Source: Endomychus coccineus
Lineage: Eukaryota; Arthropoda; Insecta; Coleoptera; Endomychidae
Reading direction: 5' to 3'
Length of the DNA stretch: 64,000 nt
NCBI GenBank assembly: GCA_958510875.1
Contig: OY294068.1
Coordinates: 159,314,388-159,378,387 of the forward strand
The stretch's first letter is position 1; every line of letters begins with the position of its first letter. Under the pieces are notes generated by a model, which ran no database searches, was not told where the DNA came from, and worked only from the letters and a program-made list of their open reading frames with translations. Below, piece after piece: positions 46,701-58,864 of this stretch. The position numbers and the translations under genes are program-made.

Positions 46701-47830
46701 TCGAGGTCTCCAGCCCAAATGTTCACACATATTGACAGATTCTATAATCATGGTAGAATTGGACGTAATGGCATGTAAGGAGAAGTAGGTTCCTTGCTGT
46801 CGATTTCTTTGAACAGTTTTACTTCACTACTTCCTAGTAGTTTCAACACGCATCTGTTGAAAATAAAACGCGATCAGTTTTGTTAGGAATAAAAATTATT
46901 GAAATTTCCACCGCAAACATTACGTTACTACGCCCATTATTTATCGCATGCCTGCTGTTCGATCACCCCGGACCACAAACAGCGGACAGTTGAACGAGTG
47001 CATGATGGATGAATGGCAGTTGTGTACTACATCTATCAATCCCGGTATAGATTACTCTCGAAAAATATGAATTCCGCTGCGAGGGAACAAAAAACCGCAA
47101 AGAAACTACCGAATAAATATTGATTTGATCGTAAATTTCTTGGGGATTTTCCTAGTGCGAGATCATGCGGGTTTTCATGGACTTTATGCAAGTGTGATTT
47201 GTGTGTATTTCGTTGGTTTTTGCCGAGTTTTCGATAATTAATTGCAAACTGTGGATTTTGGCGTTCGCAAACCGACTGAACATTATCAGCTTTATTGGAA
47301 TCGCAGTGGCCTGGTCGCCTCTCCGATGTTCAGCTATTTACGTAATGATGCAGTAAATTTGTGTAATTTGAATAAAGCACCAATATAGCCTGGATTATAT
47401 GACTTTTCCATCCAACACGTTTCATTGAGATATTGAATATTTTCGATCTCGAAATCTGCTTTTAGTTAAATTACTTCTAAATTACCTTTCCAACCCCGTT
47501 AATTGTCGGAACAATACGACAGCTGTCCAAATGAGGATTCATTTTTATAACTTCCGCTGTGATCTATTCATGATGCTTTCAGATGCAAATGTGATATGAA
47601 TTTTAACTTTTTCACAAATGGAATTTGGTCGAATTTTCATTTTCAATCGTTATTTCAACGTTTCATACCCGACAGAACTTACTTCTGGTTTCGGTCTTAT
47701 TTATGGTTTTGCGAATGTATTTGTAATTATAGTTGTGTGTGTATATGAAGAGATCCATGGATTATTCAAAAATCGTGGCGCGCGAGGGTCAGCAAATTGG
47801 CTGGAATTTTTCGATGTTGATGCACCTTTG
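46701..47830. other. Noncoding, low-repeat sequence of moderate GC
   Basis: 46900-47350 is less AT-rich than most of the window and shows no transposon signature. It might be unique sequence such as an untranslated first exon or regulatory DNA, but no coding exon or promoter motif can be defended. The plus-strand frame at 47618-47836 has no known domain. Confidence 0.35.
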
Positions 47831-47831
47831 A

Positions 47832-49600
47832 AATAATAATAATAATAATAATAATAAGTTCATCCTCAAAAAATTACAGTAATACAATATACAAATAAAT
47901 AGAGCTTGTTTACAAACTTAAAAGTCCCATGAAGGTAAAACCTTGTGTATGGGTGTGTGTTGCGTTTTCTATTTTTAATTCGATTTGGTTAAAATTTAAG
48001 AATTTGCTTGTATATGACGCCATAATTACTACTACACTCACATATCAAGAAACACGTACTTACATATAAATGCCCTTAATTAGTGCATACAAGAAGTAGG
48101 TGGGTGTTTCAATCATGGTAAAATTTGTGAATGTTACCAATAGATATTAAATGCTAAATAATAAATGCTTACATAAGAGTCATTTGCCGTTTAATTTCAT
48201 GTATTTAAATTTATGTTCACGTATATATATATAAGAATTTTTAATATCAATCATGCCATGTATCTTTATTCTTGACATTTCACTAAGATATGATTTAACA
48301 TTTTTCTTAAACAGCCTATAATTTTTTATTTCCTTTATTTCTTTTGGTAAACTATTGTAAGCTTTTGGGGCAAGGAATACGTGAGTTCTTTGTCCGAAAG
48401 TCTTGTTCATTTTTGGTATTGTATATATATTCGTCTTTCCTCTTGTATCATACAAATGTGAAATTTGTGTAGCTTTTTTCCTATTTTGATAGAAGTAACA
48501 CGTTACGGCTTCGAAATATAATCGTCTAGTACCTTTGATCCCGGAAATTTTACAAAAGGTATCGGTGCCAAAGCGAAACGGCTTTTAAAAAATTATTTTC
48601 AAAATCCATTTCTGTACTATTTCAATTACTTTCATATAGTGATTTGTGATTCCTCCACATGATGAAATGCAGTAGCTCAATAGAGATTGTACGAGTACTG
48701 AATATACTATTTCAAGTTGTTTTTGATCACAGAATGTTTTTAAGTATTTAATTCTTGATACCGCACCTCTCAACCGTTTTACCAAGCTTTTAGCATGTGC
48801 ATACCATCTCAGATGGCAATCAATCTCTATACCCAAATACATAACCGTCAAAGCTCTTTGTATTATAAATTCTTTATTTTCCAATAGTACTCGTAGATTT
48901 TCGAATGGTGATAATTGATTTTGTGTAATGGCAAATGGCATAAACTTTGTTTTATCTATATTTATCGTCAATAATTTGTTGTTCAAGAACCGTAAAATAT
49001 TTTTAAAATCGGTTTCTACTATGTCTTTGACACTGGACCAGTCCTTCGATTTATATAGGATAACCGTGTCATCCGCAAAACTTATAATCTTTGCTATTTT
49101 AGATGACTGGAATATATCATTGACATAAATCAAGAAAAGTATCGGACCCAATATAGAGCCTTGCGGGACACCACATCCGATTCCTCTTTCTGTACTTATT
49201 TCCCCATTATATTTAACTACTTGTTTCCGATTTGACAGATAGCTGCGCATCAGTTGCTGCGGCAAACCTCTCAGACCGTATGAGTATAAGGTATGTAACA
49301 AAATATCGTCAGTTTGACAGTGTCAAAAGCTTTTGCTAAGTTGACAAAAACACAAAGACATTCTTGATCATCATCCAAACTTTTGTATATTTCCGAGGTC
49401 AAACTCGCAACTGCTTCCTGAGTCGACCTACCTTCCCGAAATCCATACTGAGATTCTGAAAGTGAATTATATTTTTCTAGAAAGTGACATATTCACGTCT
49501 TAATAATTTTCTCAAAAATTTTTGAAATTGCTGATAGCAATGAAATTGGCCGATAGTTCCTTATTTTTGATTGGTCACCTGTCTTAAAAATGGGAACCCT
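47832..49600 (-). pseudogene. CR1/Jockey-type LINE, 5' truncated, with (TTA)n tail
   Basis: On the minus strand, 49600-49320 encodes RT motifs ([20 protein letters not shown], then AKAFDTV). After a frameshift, 49301-48585 gives 238 residues with VPQGSILGPILFLIYVNDIF, FADDTVILYKSKDW (catalytic FADD), NIDKTKFMPFA and YLGIEIDCHLRW. 48455-48180 supplies the terminal HVFLAPKAYNSLPKEI block. The 3' UTR runs to a (TTA)n tail at 47857-47832. The 5' end is truncated at about 49600, so endonuclease and ORF1 are missing. Confidence 0.85.
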
Positions 49601-51255
49601 TTTCCAAAACTTTAAGCCTTCTGGGGTTCAGGGATTCGGAGAACGGGCTCTTTCAAGACCAAAATATAGCTCTCTTCAGCCTATATTTGATATGCTGTTT
49701 CAAGCGCCCTTTCAACCAAAAATTTCACGTTAGGGCTCATTTTTTTCGTATTGTTTTATAATATTTACGAAAAAAAAAATTTGATCCCTCGAACTAAAGG
49801 CCTCCGTTAGCGACCTGATAAAGTGGAACTCAAATTTTGAAAAATTTACTATTTTCTATCTGGTGCCAACAGTTAAAACTTGATTCAAAATATAATTACA
49901 GGTTTCAGTTTGTTTGTCTGTCTTTGTCCTTCCAAATGAGCATTTGCATGTCACAATTGGTCGACTAGGGCCTAAGTTACATCTATTTAAAGAAAGCAGT
50001 TCTTCCAAAAAACTCGTTTTTCACGAACTTTGACCGGCTTGAACTTTTTTCACTATAGGCCGAAATTAACACCCGTGGCGCTATGATTCCTGGGTTCAAC
50101 GACTTTTGTACTTCAGACAGTATTTGGAGGAATTTTAAAAACACCTCCATCACGCTGAGGCATTTTTTATGTCCAGGGTCAAAACTGCGCAAAACTTCTT
50201 GCAGTCTCCTCTCCAACGCGTTCGTGCGATAGCCATATGATGACAGAGGTCATGAGCTTCCTCGATGAAGAGTTCCAATCAATTGACAGATTTTTCGCTC
50301 AGACCCTTCCTCTGCCGAATCCAGCAAATAGATCGTGCGATATGTATATGTGTACTAGTGTGTTTTTGTGTTTGCTTGTTTGTATGCGTTTTGTATATGT
50401 GTGTCTGTGTTTGTATGTTTGCCTATCTTTGTGTGTTCTTTATGTTGTGTTTGTATTTGTGAGTAAGAGTGCATTGTGTGTATGTGTACGTGTGTGGAAT
50501 GCAGGATGGAAGTGAATCTTTGTATTTGTTCAGGTATGTTTGAGCCTGCAATATTTGTGAAAAGTTGAAATATCTACTACTCAAACATTAATACTTCAAC
50601 AAAATTAGGAGTGACAAATTGATGAAAAATTCCTCTTTGAACTCAAAGAAGAATTCGAAATATCGATTCTCAGAAATGACGTAAATCCTCACCGAATTCA
50701 CATCCAGACAGGAAAGAGCCGGAAAGGTTCCGTCATACATGAAGGTTTTCTGGTATGTAACTTATCGCAAAACGAAGGCGAGCAGTTTGATGTTACATCA
50801 TAATCATAACTCAGTGATTATCTTTTAAAAAAGACTGCTATCTTGGCTGATCCAAATTATCGCCAGTACAGGTTCCCTTGTCTTTTAAGTATCAGGTTTG
50901 AGTTAGGATTTCTTGTGAGTGAACCGGACACTGATTTCTTCAATGCGATCATATGGTCCAATGTAGCTAACTACTATTCATAATCCACCCAGCAAGTTCA
51001 TCTCCTCAAAAATACCGATGACTTCATCCCCAAGCTGAGCATCCACAGAGAACATATTCAGCCGTTCATCATTCTCGAGACATAATCAACATTGATTGTC
51101 TTTCACTAGGCCGAGCGTTCGTAAATGATGGTTTAAATGGCATGGTATTATGTATTGACCGACTAGAGTATGTTGTTCCAGCTTGCTTTGCTCTGAGAGT
51201 TTTCTCCAAGTGTTCATAATGAAAGATTTGGTAGGAGAAGTTTGTACTGAACTAT
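49601..51255. other. Noncoding; includes a TG-rich tract
   Basis: No recognisable gene. 50340-50500 is a degenerate TG/TGTTTGTATGT-rich tract, which explains the two overlapping valine/cysteine-rich plus-strand frames at 50237-50515. The minus-strand frame at 49983-50216 has no known domain. Confidence 0.45.
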
Positions 51256-51262
51256 TCTACTT

Positions 51263-51700
51263 TCAGTTCGGGATAATGTTACTATTTTGGCCAAGCTTGC
51301 AGATATGACAAGCACTGGCTATCGTCGGATAAGTTTTGAAGCCACCCCATTTCGCTTCAAAGCTCGAGTACCCAAGTATCCAGATCAGAGTCACTTTGTT
51401 TTTGTTGCTAAAATATTCCAAAGCTTTTTGATATTTCCATTCCATTCTTGAGATACAACGATAAGGGGCCAATCGCAGTGAGAGCCCCTTGGATGTCAGG
51501 GAAAATTTGTTTCGATCTCCGACCACGTTTACTATGTTCTAGCTCTTGTGTACACAACTCGATGGCATGTACTTCTGCTTGAAAAATATTTGCGAATACC
51601 GAGACAAGCAGATTATTCACTCTCCTGGCTCCAACTCCTTGGTTCTATTCCAAACTCGTTTATCTGTTCTTGGAAAGATGATGTTGAAGAGGAGATAGGA
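51263..51700 (-). pseudogene. LINE RNase H domain fragment
   Basis: Minus-strand frames give IFQAEVHAIELCTQELEHSK (the catalytic Glu block), then a decayed PDIQGALTAI (the SDSQAAL block) and NKVTLIWILGYSSFEAKWGG (the WIPGHSGIEGNE block, with H altered to Y). This is an RNase H of the R1/I type, isolated from any RT. Confidence 0.65.
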
Positions 51701-51764
51701 AGGTCGTTGTTACTATTTGATGAAAATCATCATTGTCAAAGCGTTAGTGTATCGAAGTATTGAT

Positions 51765-52635
51765 ATCGAAGGGATGTGGAAATAGAATGCGAAGTCAAAG
51801 TGTTCAAGACGATGATGAAAAATAGGACATTGGCCCAAATTCATGCTGCGTATGGAAGTACGATTAGAAGGTTTTTGAAAACATGAAAATATCACCCGTA
51901 TAAAGTACATCTTGTCCAAGAGCTTTTGGAAGATGATTGTGACAGGTGTTTGCAATTTTGCGAGGAAATGACGAGACGAGAATAATCAGTTTGCACGGAA
52001 CATAATCTCTTCGGATGAAGCTACTCCTTATTCAAATGGCGTGGTTGACAGGCACAATTAACAACGTTTCTGGAGTCGGGAAAATTCACATTGGAAATGT
52101 GAAACTCATACGCAGTACGCAGAAAAAGTAAATGTATGGGTAGGTATTCATCAACAACCGAATTATAAGGTCGTTCTTCTTTGAAGGAAACCCTACAGCT
52201 CAAGGCTACCTAGAATTTTACGAATCGATTTGATGCCTGCACTAGATGTTATTTTCCCAACTGAAGTGGATCCAGATTTACTCAATGAAACAGTTTGTTT
52301 TCAACAAGATGATGCTCCCCCGCATTTTGATGTCAATGTCAGACAATATCTAGAGTACATAATAGCAGGTCGTTAGATTGGACGGCAATTGAATGACCAC
52401 CAAGATCCGCTGACTTAACGCCATTAGATAACTTTTTGGGGCTAATTGAAATACAGAATTTACCAAAATAGGCCGGTGTATATTGAAGATTTGAAAATAA
52501 AAGTAGAATGGAGTCAAATAATATACCAGCTGAAGCCATTCGGAACTCCGTCAATGGATTTTACAATTGCCTGTGAGCCTGACAAGTATAGTTCGTTAAA
52601 TTGTCTGTACACAGCATTATTGTTATAATATTTCT
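51765..52635 (+). pseudogene. DDE_3 (Tc1/mariner-type) transposase pseudogene
   Basis: In sequence: KYHPYKVHLVQELLEDDCDR, CLQFCEEMTRR, SSDEATPYSNGVVDRHN (first catalytic Asp), EKVNVWVGIH, CFQQDDAPPHFDVNVRQYLE (second Asp), and LTPLDNFLG (third Asp) near 52410-52435. At least five stops or frameshifts break the frame, although all three catalytic acids are still visible. No TIRs were recognised around it. It is related in fold to, but not the same family as, the element at 38614. Confidence 0.75.
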
Positions 52636-52639
52636 AATT

Positions 52640-53649
52640 GTGTTACTTTTAAATGGATAAGTGTTTTTCATAATAAAAACGTAATGAATGAATAAATAAA
52701 AGTATAGTTGGATTCTACTTTCCAAGAGCTTTCCAACGAACCTACACATGACACATGTTTCTATCTGAGAAAGAAGATGGGGTGGCTAGCAGCTAAAGAG
52801 TCGAAGGAAAATATTTTATTTTATTGTCAGAAGACGTGTAATATTCAAAATCAATTTATGTGCTTCAACATTTTTTTCAAGTCGCCAGTTAAAAAGATAT
52901 AAATTTTATCCAACACATTTTCCCAACCCGGTATATATGAACATTGAGAAATATATCATAGGTGCTGACTTAATTATATGAGATTCACCTTATGAACTGA
53001 GATAGGGTGTTGAATTAATAAAGTAATATGGAATTAAAAGTATCGTCAAAGTGACTCCAGAAATTCTCATTCATTTTGTACAGTGGAGCTGAATTTTTTC
53101 CCTAATACTGTCATCCTTTGATGAGATTTCCATGTCATTCAGAAAGTTCATTAATCAATGAGATTGAAAGATAGTAATTAGTGCGGCATGAAACATCAGA
53201 ATATCTTAATAGCAGTCTACATTATATATTCAGTTATGTTCAACGTTAACCTAATACCTCCTGTGAATATCTTTTTCAATTATTTAGTTATTCTGTTCCA
53301 GATCACATTTTACCTCACACATGTCTTAAAAAGCCGTGTACACTTTCGCCTTGTCTCATTAATTGTGCAAACAGATAAGCACTAATTAGCAGCCTTATTA
53401 ATTATTAACGCGAAAACGGTAGGATTTGATCCGTCACAAACAGGATTATTTGGCAAATTATTTGAGATGTATGATGAATTTTTAACATGGAAGATAACAA
53501 GCTATCATTTCCACCAACTGGAAGGAAGCAATCATACGAGAACCATTACACGAGGTTTCAACTGATATACGTATCAAATTCATTCAATTATATCCTCATC
53601 CAATTAGCCAGCGAACGAAGTCGTTTCTTGAATCGAGATGTAGCTCAAA
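52640..53649. other. Noncoding, no gene recognised
   Basis: AT-rich. Small frames (52708-52902, 53188-53385, 53487-53711) show no domain. Confidence 0.4.
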
Positions 53650-54361
53650 TATACAGGATTTCTCACGGTAGCCGTTCATTAGACGTTTTCGTGATTGGAA
53701 AAAACTTATAATTTTGATTTTTTGGAGATTCTCTTCCATTCTGAAATAATTTGAATATCATACCACTTCCGGTTGTAGCGTAATTTGCCATTAACATCAA
53801 ATTAAACATCCGGTATACTATTTCATTTTTGGGTTCCTGAGAAAATTTGATGATGAGTTGCATCAGGTTTCCCTATACCTATTTTCAGGTTTTTCTCAGA
53901 TATCTTAATTTTTTGAAAATTTTTGAACAATGCGCCTTTTCGATAGGTGGTAATTGCTTTCGGGGTAGACAGAAGTACAGGAATGATACTTTGGAAATCC
54001 ACATTGACATTTGATTTATAGCATAATGGGTATTCAAAATTTGATGACAAGCTACATTATTTTCAAATCTCAAAAAGTCCATTATTTCAAGTGTGACACC
54101 ATGTTTTTATCGGATGGTCTGATGCAGAGTTTGATTCTGAATCGATTCGCTATAACTTTCCCTATACCTTATATCCAAAGGTTTTCATGTTATTCCATGT
54201 TTTTTTATCAAAAGGCAATGAAACTTCAGTAGTTCTTCCCAGTAAGCCTTGATTTTGGCAGGAATTGTCAATTTTATGTCAAAGCAGTATCAGCTCACAA
54301 ATTCGTGAGGTATCTTGTTACAGTTCTAGTGATTTTGTTAACTTTCTCATGTGCAGTTTAT

Positions 54362-54690
54362 AATGGAGAATATTCAAAAATATTCCAAATTGTTAAATTT
54401 GTTTTATACGTATGGCGAACGTGGAGGAATTGTCCGACGAACATGCAGATTATTTAACGAACAATTTCAGAGCTTGGTATATGGCAACTGGGAGTGTAAG
54501 GGCAACTCCAAAAACACCTTAAGCCCGTAACAGATAACGAGGTGAAAGTGTTGGCTTTTTCAAGCTCATCCACGGAGTTCCAGCTCCAGAAGCAGGGCTG
54601 AATTTGGGTATCTTAAGAGCATCAATCCACAGAATATTAGGAAAACATGAAATGCATCTGCATCTGTGAGAGATGTATACTCACAGCGAG
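54362..54690 (+). pseudogene. Transposase N-terminal part, split by a LINE
   Basis: From the ATG at 54362: MENIQKYSKLLNLFYTYGER, then RRTCRLFNEQFQ, a helix-turn-helix region of the DDE_3/mariner-like type. After a frameshift come GSVRATPKT, DEVKVLAFFKLI and ASIHRILGKHEMHLHL, the linker helix usual before the catalytic core. The reading then enters LINE sequence. The protein resumes at 58865. Confidence 0.65.
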
Positions 54691-54761
54691 TAGATGTGCT
54701 AGTGGTGTGTTCCCAGAAATTCTAAGTTATATCATTAATATATCTCCAAAACACTTTAAAA

Positions 54762-55460
54762 ATGGACCGAACTCTGAGATCCAAACTTATGTCTGATTCA
54801 GATGATGAAAATATTATCCAAAAGATTGTAGAACGAGTTTTTAAGTCAGAAAAGTTAATGGCAAATATATGTGCAACAATAAATGAACAAATAAGTAAAA
54901 CTATGGAAGATTCGATTCAAACGCATATGTCTAACATCGTCAAGGGTTATGAAGCAAAGGTGATCTCACTCGAAAACCAACTAATCATAGTTCAAAAAGA
55001 AAATGTAGTATTGAATGAAAAAGTGGGCCAACTTCAACAAACCAAATGCCTAAGATTCTATGGTTTACCCGAAGGAAGAAATGAGAGCACAATGAAACTT
55101 GTAATTGAAACATGTAAGTCAAAACTTAAAGTGAATATTGAAGACCGCGATATAGATTACGCCTACCGAATAGGCAAACTTGCATCTAAAGAACGACCAA
55201 TATTGGTTAAATTCATCAGTACTCATCTGAAGCAAACTATATACAAACATAAAACGCAACTAAAAGGTTCCAGAATAATCATTAAGGAAGATCTCACTCC
55301 CCAACGGCTTACTCTCTTCAAGGATGCAGTCAGCAAATTAGGAATGAAGTCAGTTTGGACTTCTAGTGGCGTTGTTATGGTCAAATACAAGGATCGTATC
55401 CATAAAATATTTACCGCAGATGATATCAATAATGTGAATATCGAACAATTAAAATCATGA
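54762..55460 (+). CDS. LINE ORF1 protein (coiled coil + RRM type)
   Basis: An uninterrupted 232-residue frame. Residues about 20-95 are charged and heptad-like (ISLENQLIIVQKENVVLNEK), predicted to form a coiled coil that oligomerises the protein. Residues about 97-185 start CLRFYGLPEGRNES and fit the RNA-recognition-motif fold of L1-type ORF1 proteins. The C-terminal part (EDLTPQRLTLFKDAVSKLG, then KDRIHKIFTADDI) matches the basic C-terminal domain that binds nucleic acid. Such proteins package LINE RNA into a ribonucleoprotein. The next ORF starts 228 bp downstream. No splice or zinc-knuckle signals were seen. The ATG is the first after the presumed element start. Confidence 0.8.
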   Translation: MDRTLRSKLMSDSDDENIIQKIVERVFKSEKLMANICATINEQISKTMEDSIQTHMSNIVKGYEAKVISLENQLIIVQKENVVLNEKVGQLQQTKCLRFYGLPEGRNESTMKLVIETCKSKLKVNIEDRDIDYAYRIGKLASKERPILVKFISTHLKQTIYKHKTQLKGSRIIIKEDLTPQRLTLFKDAVSKLGMKSVWTSSGVVMVKYKDRIHKIFTADDINNVNIEQLKS

Positions 55461-55687
55461 ACACACCTTAGTATCTCTTCCCTTCCAAATACACGCAAGC
55501 AAACGAGCATAACAATAATTCATATTATACTTCATTTAGCCACATGTGAATTTTCTTTTTTTTCCTTTTTTCTTTTTTGTTGAACTCAATCTATTCATAT
55601 TTCTTTCATAGCATTAGGTATAAATAGCTTCAATAAAAATTCTTATTCGAGTCTAGTACTTTACAATAATTAAAAGTAATCATTTTA

Positions 55688-58480
55688 TTGCACAAAGGTT
55701 TAAAAATAGCACATTTGAATGTACGTTCTCCCATTTCAAAATTACACTTGATAAAATCATTATTAATTAACGAAAATATAGATGTACTTGGCATTACGGA
55801 AACTTGGCTCTTGCCGGAAATCTCATCTTCAGTAGTGCATATTGAAGGTTATAATTTTGTGAGACGGGATGGTTATAAGGGTTCTGGTGTGGGTTTGTAT
55901 GTAAAAAAAAATTTAAAGTATAATACTGTAACTACATCTGAAAACATAGAACAATTATGTATATTCCTAAATATCAATAGTATCAAATTTTTCTTATGTT
56001 TTACTTATAAAAATCACAGCTTACAATATACGACTTTTATAAATGAAATTGAGAATACTCTGGGTAATTGTTTTCTAGAGAGCGAAAACATCATTATGCT
56101 AGCTGATTTTAATATCAATCTTTTTGATGATAACCCAACTACTAAAATCTTTACAAAGGACATGAACGAACTTGGTTTAGAGCAATTAATCACTGGACCA
56201 ACTAGAATAACTGGGCATACAAAAACTTTAATCGATCATATATACACGACAAATAAGGCTATTGTATCAAGCTCTGGAATAAGTAGTCCTCAAATAGCCG
56301 ACCATGAAATGATTTATTGCATATTAAATATTAAGAAGCCTAAAACAATTCCTATATACCGCAGAAGTAGATGTTTTAGCAATTTTGACAATAAAAATTT
56401 TCAACAAGACCTTGAATCAGCCGGTTTAGAAAATATATACTACACAAATGATATTGATACTAAAATTCAAATGTTTAATAATACCCTAATCAACCTATTT
56501 GACAAACATGCACCATATAGAACAGTTAAGATAACGAAAGCATATTGCCCATGGTTGACGGATAACATAAGGCTCATGATGTCTTTGAGAGATAAAGCTA
56601 ATATTAAATATCGAAAAACTAGACTTAAGTCTGATTGGGATGATTATAAAAGAATCCGAAATCTGGTTACTATCAGTATTCGCAATGAAAAAAAAGCATA
56701 TCTGCAGCATAAATTACATTCACTCACCAATAACACAGCTAATCTATATAAGGAATTACATAAGCTTAGTATTCACAACAAGAAAAAAAACTGTAATTCC
56801 GGACTCATTCAATGATGCAAATGAAATAAATAACTTTTTTTCAAATAAAATTCCTCAAGGTAATGTATCTGATACTACTTACAATTATTACAATGAAAAT
56901 AGATCGAATGGCAAGTCACAATTTAACTTTACTACAATAGACAATCAGCATATTATACGAATTCTTAATGACATCAAAACCTATGCTTCAGGAACTGATA
57001 ATATCAATATAAACATGATTAGAACTTGTGGAACATATATTGTCCCATTTATAACAAACATAATCAACTCCTGTATTCTAGGAAATTATTTTCCCAAGTC
57101 ATTTAAAGAAGCCATAGTAATTCCTGTAGCTAAAGTTGATAATCCATCTGACTACACTCAACTGCGTCCAATCAGCATTTTGCCTGTGCTGTCGAAAGTC
57201 TTAGAGAAGGTTATGCATCAACAATTATCAACTCTTGATATTCTACCAGACTGCCAATCAGGGTTTCGCACCGGGTATAGCTGTACTATAGCTTTACTCA
57301 ATGTCAATGATGACATACTAAAGGCAAGTGATGATGTATTAGTTGCTATATTGATTCTACTTGATTTCTCTAAAGCATTTGATACCATATCTCATAAGTT
57401 GTTACTGACAATTATGAAATTTGCTGGTCTCAAAGAATATGCATGTTCTCTAGTGGCATCATATTTAACAGATAGGGTACAACAGGTCAAACTGAATGGA
57501 AACGTATCCGATTTTGCTAAGATCACATGTGGAGTACCTCAAGGGTGCATACTAGGTCCTCTGTTATTTACATTATATACCCATAACTTTCCAAAATTTT
57601 TAAAATATTGCATTATCCATATGTATGCTGATGATACACAGCTATATTATACCTTTAAACGCACTGAACTTAATGATGCACTCCGTAGAGTAAATGCAGA
57701 TCTGGATACTATATTCAAAATGTCTGAGAGTCATTCTCTGTTTCTCAATCCAATGAAATCTGTAGCTATATTATTGGGCAATAAAAATGTGTGTGCACAA
57801 TTAAAGGATCAGGTACTAATAACAATAAACTCTGAGCCAATTCCTTTAGTTGATGTAGTAAAGAATCTTGGTTTATATATGGAGAATGGTTTCAGATAAC
57901 GAACACATGTTTCTGAATGTATACAAACAGGTTATGCAAATTTAAAGTTGCTATATCCACACAGAACTAATCTACCTACAAAAACTAAATTATTACTCTG
58001 TGATTCTTTAGTATTATCTCATCTGAACTATTGCTCATAGGTGTTTTCAGTTTGCATAGACTCCATTCACCAATATAAAATACAAAAATTGCAAAATTCG
58101 TGTTTAAGGTTTGCCTATGGGATCCGTAAATATCAACATATATCTCACAAACTGAAAGATGCTAAATGGTTGAACATGAATAATAGGTTTAAACTACAGG
58201 CAGCTACGTTATATTACAAAATTTTGCAAGATAAATCACCACCTTATCTTTACAAAAAAAAAAATTTAGATCAGATCTTTATAACTTGAACGTTCGTAAA
58301 CGAGATATGCTGGTTATACCAAGACACAGGCTTAAATTGTATGAAAGATCTTTCTCATATCAAATATGTAGACATCTATAATAGCATTCCGTCAAAAATA
58401 AAGTCTAAAACAAAAAAAAACATTCAAATGTGCTATGATTCGTTTCTTAAGAAGTTTACAGGAGAATAACATTTAATATA
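55688..58480 (+). pseudogene. LINE ORF2: endonuclease-reverse transcriptase, lightly damaged
   Basis: 55688-56815 encodes an apurinic-type endonuclease: AHLNVRS, ITETWL, RRDGYKGSGVGLYVKKN, LADFNINL and the final ADHEMIYC, covering the catalytic Asn, Glu, Asp and His blocks. A poly-A run at about 56782-56789 carries a one-base slip, so the reverse transcriptase reads in another frame (to 57899): LRPISILPVLSKVLEK, ILLDFSKAFDTISHK (motif A), VPQGCILGPLLFTLY and YADDTQLYY (catalytic YADD). TAA at 57897 and TAG near 58037 interrupt the same frame. A second poly-A slip occurs near 58255. The C-terminus (58041-58480) has the usual NSCLRFAYGIRKYQHIS block. Four lesions in all, two at homopolymers. 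Confidence 0.85.
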
Positions 58481-58602
58481 CTTAGTATCTCTTCTAAAAG
58501 TTCTTATTATTTTTATATCTAATCTAATTCTCAACAATTAAAATTTAATTGAGACAAAATTATTCGGTAAGAATAAATGTATTATTATTATTATTATTAT
58601 TA

Positions 58603-58640
<38 letters not shown>

Positions 58641-58703
58641 TTTATTATATTGTTTAATTACTTGTAGTGTATTATAGTCTCAATATATTGTGCAGGGTTA
58701 AGT

Positions 58704-58862
58704 GGAAGAACAGTAAATGGCTTGCCATCTAACTGAACTTCGCCCTGAGATTCAGTATATAACTCTTCACATAGAATTGAATTTATTTATTTTTTCTACT
58801 TTATTTATAATGTAGCTAAATACTGAATAAAGACCATTATTATTATCTTTTTCTGAGATGAT
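58704..58862 (+). repeat. 3' UTR fragment of a second LINE, with target duplication
   Basis: Ends AATAAAGACCATTATTATTA, the typical signal plus ATT tail of a LINE 3' end. ATTGTGCAGGG is present just before it (58693-58703) and just after its tail region (58863-58873), an 11-bp target duplication. The downstream copy is where transposase reading resumes. Confidence 0.6.
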
Positions 58863-58864
58863 TG

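Larger units (their letters stand above)
54690..58641 (+). mobile_element. Nearly complete CR1/Jockey-type LINE
   Basis: Contains a short 5' UTR, ORF1 (54762-55460), ORF2 (55688-58480, broken by a few lesions), a 3' UTR and a (TTA)n tail at 58580-58641. It inserted into the transposase of the long-TIR transposon, in the same orientation. The low number of lesions suggests a comparatively recent insertion. The exact 5' boundary is estimated from where transposase reading ends. Confidence 0.8.

Noticed and set aside
50237..50515. Cysteine/valine-rich 92-residue frame that looks like a membrane peptide
   Set aside because: It is a translation of a degenerate TG-rich simple repeat with no start context or domain.
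55223..55510. Minus-strand 95-residue ORF
   Set aside because: Shadow of LINE ORF1.
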